Below, in pieces: positions 7,160 through 12,123 of a DNA stretch of 20,378 bases (position 1 is the first letter of the stretch; each line of letters begins with the position of its first letter). This stretch comes from a virus: the IMG/VR virus record IMGVR_UViG_3300037847_004508, positions 1-20,378 of that record. One strand, given 5' to 3'. The translations under genes were made by a program, and so were the position numbers. Below the pieces are notes generated by a model, which saw nothing but the letters and a program-made list of their open reading frames with translations, was not told where the DNA came from and did not search any database.

Positions 7160-7470
7160 CGACCTTTCTCCATGTTGTGAATAGCAGTAAGGGCGGCTTC
7201 CCACCATTCTTTTTGGACTGCTGTGATGCCTACACGGCGAGCCATCTCATCCACGTTCCGATCGAGAACCAGAACAGTGGGGTAGATCTTGAGGTTGTAA
7301 GAAGCAACCAACGCGCTGTGATTTTCTTTTTGCATGACAACAACGTGTTGCCGATACTCAGGGTGTTTCTCGAGAACTTCCTCGAGGTAGCCGTGCGCCT
7401 CTTTACAAGGCCCACATTGATCTTTTTTGAAAAAGATAAGTCGATGCGGTTTAGAAGTCTCCGTAGTCAT
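7156..7470 (-). CDS. Thioredoxin-like protein with CGPC active site
   Basis: This 104-residue thioredoxin-fold protein has the redox motif C19-G-P-C22 (FFKKDQCGPCKEA) and a probable cis-proline in LKIYPTVLVLD. No signal peptide is visible, so it is cytoplasmic. It lies immediately upstream of, and overlaps by four bases, the DNA polymerase gene; it overlaps the helicase end by 20 bases. Two roles are possible: electron donor for the phage class I RNR, whose C-terminal CASC needs such a partner, or processivity factor for the polymerase as host thioredoxin is for T7. The short thumb insertion in this polymerase makes the RNR role at least as likely. Confidence 0.88.
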   Translation of the reverse strand: MTTETSKPHRLIFFKKDQCGPCKEAHGYLEEVLEKHPEYRQHVVVMQKENHSALVASYNLKIYPTVLVLDRNVDEMARRVGITAVQKEWWEAALTAIHNMEKGR

Positions 7471-8422
7471 TGGATGAATTCGATGTTTGTATTTCTGTCA
7501 ACCGTCCTGTATCTGGGCTGTACGAAAGAATCGCAGCATGTCCAGTTACTCCAGAGTGCCTGTTCTTGTGGACTGTGACTTGCGTGGTGTTTTCTCCTGA
7601 TGTGATGTTGCGAGACAGTGAAATCACGCAATCTGCTAGCTGGGCTATGGACGCCGATCCGCGCAAGGCGTTCATTGATACGGCTTGGCCATCTTCAAAA
7701 CCTTTGTCACCTTGTGGACGACGTAGGTGTGAAACCACAATTAGATTTATGCCAGTTTCAGCCACAAAGCTTCTTAATTTTGTCATGACCTTATCTATAA
7801 GGCGGCGCTCGTCTGTGGCATCGTTGTCGCTGAGCAGAATAGAAATGTGATCAAGGATCACGAATTTCACATCACAGTTCAGCACCATGAAGCGCACATC
7901 AGCTAGGAGAGAATCTGCATCAACTGAGCCGAAACCGTCGCGCAGATAACAGCGTCCGCTGCCAAGAGAAAGATCAAAAGCTTTACTAAATTCCTCATCA
8001 GGTATTTGGTTGTTTAAGTGCAAGGGTTTATTGGCAGCAACGCTCATGATCCGTAGACCTGCACGCTTCATTGATTCTTCAAGGGGGATGTATAAAACCT
8101 TGAACCCTTGTTCAATCAAGCTGTAGCAGATCTCACCACATGCACTTGATTTGCCCACACCTGAACCGGCTGTCAGAACGACACATTCAGATAGGCGTAG
8201 GCCCCCAGTTTTGTCGTTGACACCTGGCCATGGATAATCGGCGTCTTTGCCGTGGAGTGGTGATTTGACAAGATCGAAGATTGTGCGCCCGTCGATGAGT
8301 GATTTGGGCTGATACTTCTGCTTGTTCCAAATGGCTTGGCGTATAGCCTCAGCATCGTTGTTTGCCAAGGCTTCACAGGCATCCTTGTAGTTGGACAGCC
8401 GAGCGATGTAGCACTTAGTCAT
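7451..8422 (-). CDS. DnaB-type helicase, T7 gp4 C-terminal half
   Basis: This 323-residue RecA-fold replicative helicase begins at the ATG at 8422. Walker A is TAGSGVGKSS (about 84-93), the acidic motif is YIPLEES (about 111-117), and Walker B is FVILDHIS. VVSHLRRP and the arginine-finger region MNALRGSASIAQLADCVI follow. In T7 the same domain is fused to the primase. Here the first 20 residues (MTKCYIARLSNYKDACEALA) look like the last strand and tail of a TOPRIM domain, with YKDACEA matching the T7 CKDANEC. The gene start therefore still encodes the end of the primase module. It overlaps the primase stop by 8 bases (ATGACTAA), in the +1 frame. The stop overlaps the thioredoxin start. Confidence 0.93.
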   Translation of the reverse strand: MTKCYIARLSNYKDACEALANNDAEAIRQAIWNKQKYQPKSLIDGRTIFDLVKSPLHGKDADYPWPGVNDKTGGLRLSECVVLTAGSGVGKSSACGEICYSLIEQGFKVLYIPLEESMKRAGLRIMSVAANKPLHLNNQIPDEEFSKAFDLSLGSGRCYLRDGFGSVDADSLLADVRFMVLNCDVKFVILDHISILLSDNDATDERRLIDKVMTKLRSFVAETGINLIVVSHLRRPQGDKGFEDGQAVSMNALRGSASIAQLADCVISLSRNITSGENTTQVTVHKNRHSGVTGHAAILSYSPDTGRLTEIQTSNSSNDYGDF

Positions 8423-9062
8423 AGCCGAACAAGTAGGCACATTCTTCGGACGCCTCGATACCAGCGGCGTCGTTGTCAAACATGAGGATCACCTCATCAA
8501 ACCTTTGCAGCCATTTGAGTTGGGCTGTCAGCGCTTTCTTAGCGCCCTTTGCACCATTCGGTACTGATACACAAGGCCAGTTGGGTCTCGCCTGCCACGT
8601 TGCGCAGCAGTCAAGTTCCCCTTCGCAAACAACCAGCGTCTTACCACCTCCGAAAAGATGCTGTCCAAAAAGTTGTTGATCCTCGTTCTTACCAACCCAA
8701 CTGAACTCTTTGTTTTGCGAACGTTTCTTGTAAGCAACAAGGCGACCGTTCGAGGAATAGTACGGGAACTGGACGTGTTTGCCATCCGCCGAAATTTTGA
8801 CGTTGTACTTGCGCAGGGTGTCCTCATGAAGTCCTCGTGTTTTGATGGGTGCATAAAAGCCGTCGTAATTAACGAACGCCTTTGGTGGTGCGGTGTCTTC
8901 AGGCATGAAGTCATCAGGTGGTGGTTGCCAATATCCGCAAGAGAAACAAAAGCGGTGCCCATCGGAATAGACCCCGCACGCATCACTTGAAGAACAGCGA
9001 TTACACGGCTCGTGCCGCAGAAACTCACTCTCTGTTGATGACGCAATCATTGGATAAGTCAA
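8415..9062 (-). CDS. DNA primase, T7 gp4 N-terminal half, ends inside TOPRIM domain
   Basis: The 215-residue protein has a zinc-binding domain with C20, C23, C39 and C42 (EPCNRC ... RFCFSCGYW). A central region follows, and then a TOPRIM fold with VVCEGELDCCA (about 143-153) and VILMFDNDAAGIEASEE (about 191-207). It lays RNA primers at the fork and recognises specific template triplets through its zinc domain. The frame stops after AYLFGYD, before the final TOPRIM strand. That strand is encoded at the start of the overlapping helicase gene. The start may be at 9062 or at the internal ATG at 9050; both overlap the small upstream gene. See the finding on a possible frameshift. Confidence 0.92.
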   Translation of the reverse strand: MTYPMIASSTESEFLRHEPCNRCSSSDACGVYSDGHRFCFSCGYWQPPPDDFMPEDTAPPKAFVNYDGFYAPIKTRGLHEDTLRKYNVKISADGKHVQFPYYSSNGRLVAYKKRSQNKEFSWVGKNEDQQLFGQHLFGGGKTLVVCEGELDCCATWQARPNWPCVSVPNGAKGAKKALTAQLKWLQRFDEVILMFDNDAAGIEASEECAYLFGYD

Positions 9063-9171
9063 CGTAGTCCTGCATTACTTGGATGATCACGTTGAATGGA
9101 TACCCGTCGTCTTCTAGACGGGCCACCTCCTCATCGATCTTGATAAAGATGTGGTCGATGTTGACAGTCAT
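9025..9171 (-). CDS. Hypothetical 48-aa protein between endonuclease and primase
   Basis: The product is acidic: MTVNIDHIFIKIDEEVARLE, then a second segment YPFNVIIQVMQDYVDLSND. No family is recognised. Its ATG at 9171 overlaps the endonuclease TGA in the ATGA manner. Its end overlaps the primase start by 26-38 bases, depending on which primase ATG is used. This coupling, and the lack of any other gene in the 105-bp space, support it as real. Confidence 0.6.
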   Translation of the reverse strand: MTVNIDHIFIKIDEEVARLEDDGYPFNVIIQVMQDYVDLSNDCVINRE

Positions 9172-9518
9172 TGGAACCAGTCAGGTGGGATGTTTGGAAA
9201 AACGCACCACTTGAATCCGTGCTTGTCGCACCAATCTCCGTAGCGTGTCTTTGATTTTTTCGAGAGCGTATTGTTACGTTGAAATATGAATCGAACTTCT
9301 AAGTCCGGTTGTTGAGCTTGAAGTGCAAGGTGCTTACGCCTATCACTAGGCGGGAAGAAACCCTTTGACTCCAAGACCAAGCCTGATTGAGTAATAAAGT
9401 CAGGCTTGTATTTACAGCTCAGTTGATATTCCCACGATTCAGCCTCGTAAAGAAACGGGATGTTTTCTTTCTCGAGGTATGCAGCAACACGCTCCTCTAA
9501 ACCGGAGCGATAGCGCAT
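9168..9518 (-). CDS. Endonuclease I (Holliday junction resolvase), T7 gp3-like
   Basis: The 116-residue protein matches T7 endonuclease I through most of its length: FRSGLE-type start (YRSGLEERV), the metal ligands E8, D40 (KYKPDFI), and E50-S-K52 (VLESKGFFPPSDRRKHL). Then comes ARPDLE-like QPDLEVRFIFQ, then YGDWCDKHGFKW, and IPPDWF at the end. T7 gp3 resolves branched DNA and helps break down host DNA. The N-terminus lacks about 12 residues relative to T7. The ATG at 9518 shares a base with the stop of the ssDNA-binding gene (TGATG), which fixes the start. Confidence 0.95.
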   Translation of the reverse strand: MRYRSGLEERVAAYLEKENIPFLYEAESWEYQLSCKYKPDFITQSGLVLESKGFFPPSDRRKHLALQAQQPDLEVRFIFQRNNTLSKKSKTRYGDWCDKHGFKWCVFPNIPPDWFQ

Positions 9519-10081
9519 CAGAAGTCGTAGCTCTCCACAGAAGCGGGCGTTGCGTCAGCCTTGGTGACTGCTGGGCTATCAGCTTTGAAGCCGTCAGCCG
9601 TGCCGAACATGTCTTTGATGTCATCGACCGTGAGGTTGCCGCTGTCGGTTGCTCCTGATCCAGTGACCAGTTCGATGATCTGGACACCCAGCACTTTGAT
9701 CGTTGTGCCTGCTTTGGGTTTGGTGTAAGGCGTCTGCTGGCAGATCACCTTGACCTTTGTGCCCTTGCGAATAGATGCCTGAATGTCTTTAGAGACAACA
9801 TCGCCTGACGTGTCTACGAACACAGGCCGCGGCCTTCCGGTATCACCGTCGAAGCTGTACTTGACTACATAGTCATCCGACCATTTTGGGTCTGTTGTTC
9901 GAGACGATCCAGTTTTAGATTTTGCCCACTCGAGTAGTTCCTCGCGATCTTTCTCGGCTTGCACCAGAACGCTTGCAGGAAGTTTGAAGGCGAACGAACA
10001 GTTGTTGTAAGTGCCAGAGGGTTCTCCACAGTTGACAAATCCTTCGAGTTCAGTAGTGAAAACGTAACGGTTTTTGGTCAT
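9518..10081 (-). CDS. Single-stranded DNA-binding protein, T7 gp2.5-like
   Basis: The 187-residue protein reads as an OB-fold SSB of the T7 gp2.5 type. The N-terminal RYVFTTELEGFVNCGEPSG and FKLPASVLV are followed by KGTKVKVICQQTPYT and IKVLGVQIIELV, which form the later barrel strands. The C-terminal tail is acidic and ends in phenylalanine (VESYDF). The acidic tail with a terminal aromatic is what gp2.5 uses to contact polymerase and primase-helicase. It is encoded first among the recognisable replication genes. Its ATG at 10081 overlaps the stop of a 30-codon membrane-protein ORF (ATGA), and its stop overlaps the endonuclease ATG. Confidence 0.9.
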   Translation of the reverse strand: MTKNRYVFTTELEGFVNCGEPSGTYNNCSFAFKLPASVLVQAEKDREELLEWAKSKTGSSRTTDPKWSDDYVVKYSFDGDTGRPRPVFVDTSGDVVSKDIQASIRKGTKVKVICQQTPYTKPKAGTTIKVLGVQIIELVTGSGATDSGNLTVDDIKDMFGTADGFKADSPAVTKADATPASVESYDF

Positions 10082-10170
10082 TTGGATGAGATGCGGTTGA
10101 GTGCGATTGGGATAATTACGAGTAAGAACGCGGCCAAGAATGGTCCCGTCCAGACGAGTCTTTCAGCCAT
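10078..10170 (-). CDS. Candidate 30-aa single-pass membrane peptide
   Basis: The product, starting MAERLVWTGPFLAAFLL and continuing VIIPIALNRISSK, has one clear hydrophobic helix of about 18 residues with a basic C-terminal end. Its TGA overlaps the SSB ATG in the ATGA manner, the tightest coupling arrangement in this operon. It starts inside the end of the upstream 55-aa frame and overlaps it by 55 bases in another frame, so one of the two may be shorter than drawn. Function is unknown; small membrane peptides are common among T7-like phages. Confidence 0.5.
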   Translation of the reverse strand: MAERLVWTGPFLAAFLLVIIPIALNRISSK

Positions 10171-10283
10171 TTTTTGGTGTTGTTTGTTGGCGTTGGAAGG
10201 TCTTCAAGCTGTTGTTCAATCAGCTCAATCTCGTCCATAAGTTCTGCTAACGTTTTATTTTTAAGTGATACTTGTTTACACAT
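10116..10283 (-). CDS. Hypothetical 55-aa protein with acidic coiled-coil-like helix
   Basis: The frame starts at the ATG at 10283, which overlaps the stop of the 58-aa gene (ATGTGTAA), and reads MCKQVSLKNKTLAELMDEIE, then LIEQQLEDLPTPTNN. A short leucine/acidic helix (about residues 11-29) could form a coiled coil. The last 20 residues overlap the start of the small membrane ORF. No family is recognised. A longer frame to 10352 exists, but the coupled ATG is preferred. Confidence 0.55.
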   Translation of the reverse strand: MCKQVSLKNKTLAELMDEIELIEQQLEDLPTPTNNTKKWLKDSSGRDHSWPRSYS

Positions 10284-10452
10284 CGTAGAAGATTTCACCT
10301 TGCAAATATCGTTCGTATTGATCGTCAATGAATTCATCATCGAACGATTCATCGCCGTGCGCTAACAAATAAGAGAACTGTTCGGGTGTGAGTAGTTCTA
10401 ATTTTTCTTGCGCTAGATACTGGCGTTTGCCAGTTGCGTTAGTGGGATCCAT
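10276..10452 (-). CDS. Hypothetical 58-aa acidic protein, first gene after the terminator and attP
   Basis: The product begins MDPTNATGKRQYLAQEKLEL and continues with LTPEQFSYLLAHGDESFDDE and an acidic C-terminal part ending EIFYDV. LTPEQFSYLL looks like a helix cap plus helix. I do not recognise a family. The ATG lies only 12 bases downstream of the T-tract of the terminator at 10464-10487, so it is probably the first gene of the middle (replication) transcription unit, or it is reached by read-through. Its stop overlaps the next ATG. Confidence 0.6.
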   Translation of the reverse strand: MDPTNATGKRQYLAQEKLELLTPEQFSYLLAHGDESFDDEFIDDQYERYLQGEIFYDV

Positions 10453-10463
10453 CGGATAGCCAA

Positions 10464-10487
10464 TAAAAAAGCGGCTTGTGGGCCGCT
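10464..10487 (-). terminator. Rho-independent terminator after the early/integrase block
   Basis: On the minus strand GCGGC, a 6-base loop and GCCGC are followed by six T residues (10470-10465). It lies between attP and the first gene of the replication block. T7 has its early terminator for host RNA polymerase in the same relative place, between RNA polymerase-region genes and the replication genes. That comparison is inference. Confidence 0.8.
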
Positions 10488-10529
10488 GGGGTTATTTGAA
10501 TTCCACTGCCGAAACTATTCCGCGCTCCA

Positions 10530-10568
10530 ACCTGAAACTAGCGCGTCTACCAATTCCGCCACATCCGC
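10530..10568 (-). other. attP: attP core: 5' half of a tRNA-Leu(CAG) gene
   Basis: The minus strand from 10568 to 10530 reads as the first 39 bases of a bacterial tRNA-Leu. It has acceptor strand GCGGATG, TG, D-stem GCG/CGC around GAATTGGTAGA, anticodon stem CTAGT, and anticodon loop TTCAGGT with anticodon CAG (10534-10532). Right after the loop the sequence leaves the tRNA pattern: the expected ACTAG is absent and no T-arm follows. It is therefore a fragment, not a working tRNA gene. It sits 95 bases downstream of the integrase stop. Prochlorococcus podovirus P-SSP7 has the same layout, with a 42-bp match to its host tRNA-Leu. It is the likely phage attachment site. Confidence 0.82.
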
Positions 10569-10620
10569 GTGGGGATCTCAGCGATTTGCTGACGACCCGA
10601 GCAAGGTAGCAGAGCGCCCT

Positions 10621-10642
10621 GAGAGGCCTTTTCCGGCCCCTC
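10621..10642. repeat. Inverted repeat next to attP
   Basis: GAGAGGCC and GGCCCCTC flank a 6-base spacer, giving an 8-bp stem with one G-T pair in RNA. It lies between the integrase stop and attP. There is no T-tract on either strand. It may be an integrase arm-site region or an RNA-processing hairpin; the sequence does not decide. Confidence 0.45.
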
Positions 10643-10662
10643 TAGTCGCCCCTAGACAGGGC

Positions 10663-11529
10663 TCAGAGGTTCCTGATGGCATTACGGCAGACCTTTTCGT
10701 TTGCTTTGGTGTAGCGCAGCACAGAGGTCACGTCGCGGTGGCCTGTGAGCCTGGCAATGGTGGCTGGACTTTCCGACTCCGCAAGCCAAGTGGCGAACGT
10801 GTGCCGGAATGTGTGCCAGTTGTGGCGTGGACTGAATTCGCAGTAGTCGCGGAGTTTTTTGAAATGTTTGAGCAGTTGGTGTCTGTCGTCCCAGCAGTTG
10901 CCAAACAACAACGCCCGTGCGGTGTGCCCTTCTGATCGCCGTTGAAGGATCTCCTCAAGGCGTGGGGCCATTGGCACCCAGTAGCAGTTGCCTGCCTTGG
11001 TGGGGTTGTCAGGGCGACCACCAACACCGATTCGATTCATGTCCCAATCGATGTCACCAACTTGGGCACGCATCAGGTTTGCTTGACGCATCCCTGTGTA
11101 AGCAGCAAAGACGATGGCATCGCTCATGTCCTGCCACTCGAACATCTTGCGAGCGGTGAGTGATAGCTCTTCGACCTGATCCCGAGTGAAGTATTCGGGT
11201 TTGATCTCGGCTTCTTTCAAGTTGGGGAAGTCAGGGACTTCGATGTCATGCAGGCCAGCACGGCGAGTGCTGTTGATGACGGTCTTTGCCAAACACACCA
11301 CCCTGTTTGCGGTAGCGGGAGCCCACGTGGGGTGCTCATCTTGCAGTTCATTCCTGAACTCAATCCACCATGCAGCCTTCTTGAGTCGCGTTAGTGGAAG
11401 TGACTTGCCACAATAATTAGTGACGTGTTTGCAGTTGATCTGAAACGTCTTGGCTTGCGCCTGACGCCGAGCAACGTTCTTCCAATGCCAGTCGGATGCC
11501 TGGCCCCAGGTGCTAACTGAATCAGTCAT
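10663..11529 (-). CDS. int: Tyrosine-family site-specific integrase
   Basis: The 288-residue protein has an N-terminal SAM-like DNA-binding segment (about 10-100, including WAPATANRVVCLAK). The catalytic domain shows R148 (AYTGMRQANL), K178 (NPTKAG), H239-T-F-R242 (NWHTFRHTFATWLA), H264 (LTGHRD) and nucleophile Y273 (VLRYTK), so the R-K-H-R-H-Y set is complete. It would join attP to a host tRNA-Leu gene. The attP-like tRNA fragment lies directly downstream. Its ATG at 11529 overlaps the TGA of the MarR-like gene (ATGA), so the two are translationally coupled. Integrases occur in a subset of marine T7-like cyanophages, although stable lysogeny has been hard to show. Confidence 0.95.
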   Translation of the reverse strand: MTDSVSTWGQASDWHWKNVARRQAQAKTFQINCKHVTNYCGKSLPLTRLKKAAWWIEFRNELQDEHPTWAPATANRVVCLAKTVINSTRRAGLHDIEVPDFPNLKEAEIKPEYFTRDQVEELSLTARKMFEWQDMSDAIVFAAYTGMRQANLMRAQVGDIDWDMNRIGVGGRPDNPTKAGNCYWVPMAPRLEEILQRRSEGHTARALLFGNCWDDRHQLLKHFKKLRDYCEFSPRHNWHTFRHTFATWLAESESPATIARLTGHRDVTSVLRYTKANEKVCRNAIRNL

Positions 11530-11924
11530 GGAAAGAGGATGCGTTTGAGTTGAGCGACGAAGTGTTTGCCCTTTGGCGTGAGGAAGATCCTCCAGCGCTT
11601 TTGGTCATACGGGTCGCGCTCGCGGTAAACGAGGTGCAGGCCGTCCTTGCCTGTGGTGGTGTTTTTCGATCCCAGCCATGAAACATTTCTGCTTACAGAG
11701 CTGCGGGTAAGGACCGTCGCTTCAGTTAGGTCTTCCTGTAGAACGCCCTTCTCTTGGTCTTGGCTTGCGATGTAGATGAGCACCACTGCTAGTTGCAGCG
11801 GGAACTCGCGGAGACCAGTTTGTCTGAGCTGTTCGAGCGCAAGGTAAAAACGATGAAGCTCGCTGTCAGCAGGATCGGGCGACACGGGACCGAACAAGCA
11901 GTTGAAATAAGGTGTCGCGGTCAT
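11526..11924 (-). CDS. MarR-like winged-helix regulator coupled to integrase
   Basis: The 132-residue protein has a central helix (FPLQLAVVLIYIASQ, about 41-55), a likely recognition helix-turn-helix (VLQEDLTEATVLTRSSVSRNV, about 61-81), and a basic beta-wing (HLVYRERDPYDQKRWRIFLT). LTPKGKHFV follows. That order and the RxxxLTxKGxxxxxxL ending are typical of MarR proteins. It may control integrase or early-promoter expression. Coupling with int by a 4-base overlap suggests related function, but target and ligand are unknown. The start at 11924 is preceded by a 50-base spacer holding the 3' end of the previous gene's trailer, with no clear promoter. Confidence 0.72.
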   Translation of the reverse strand: MTATPYFNCLFGPVSPDPADSELHRFYLALEQLRQTGLREFPLQLAVVLIYIASQDQEKGVLQEDLTEATVLTRSSVSRNVSWLGSKNTTTGKDGLHLVYRERDPYDQKRWRIFLTPKGKHFVAQLKRILFP

Positions 11925-11973
11925 GGGGGTTGTCCCATTAACGCAACAAGCGTAGCTTGGCTGGGGTTTGTCG

Positions 11974-12123
11974 TCAATCGATCACAGAAGGATCGATCGT
12001 CAACTCCCAGTCAAAGCACGACTCAAGATACTCGCCAACCACGGCTAACGCCTGAGCCTTATCCGTATCGTCATCTTGAACGTATCGCATGATGCGATTG
12101 ACAAGCGTTTCATTTTCTTCCAT
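11974..12123 (-). CDS. Hypothetical 49-aa acidic protein after RNA polymerase
   Basis: The product begins MEENETLVNRIMRYVQDDDT and ends FDWELTIDPSVID. It is strongly acidic with one central helix. The ATG at 12123 shares a base with the RNA polymerase stop (TGATG), which argues for coupled translation. I recognise no family. Its position just after the polymerase gene and its acidity are compatible with a small regulatory protein, but nothing in the sequence proves that. Confidence 0.6.
   Translation of the reverse strand: MEENETLVNRIMRYVQDDDTDKAQALAVVGEYLESCFDWELTIDPSVID

Noticed and set aside
10501-10568. Complete tRNA-Leu gene
   Set aside because: Only the first 39 bases fit a tRNA; the 3' anticodon stem, variable arm, T-arm and acceptor end are missing.
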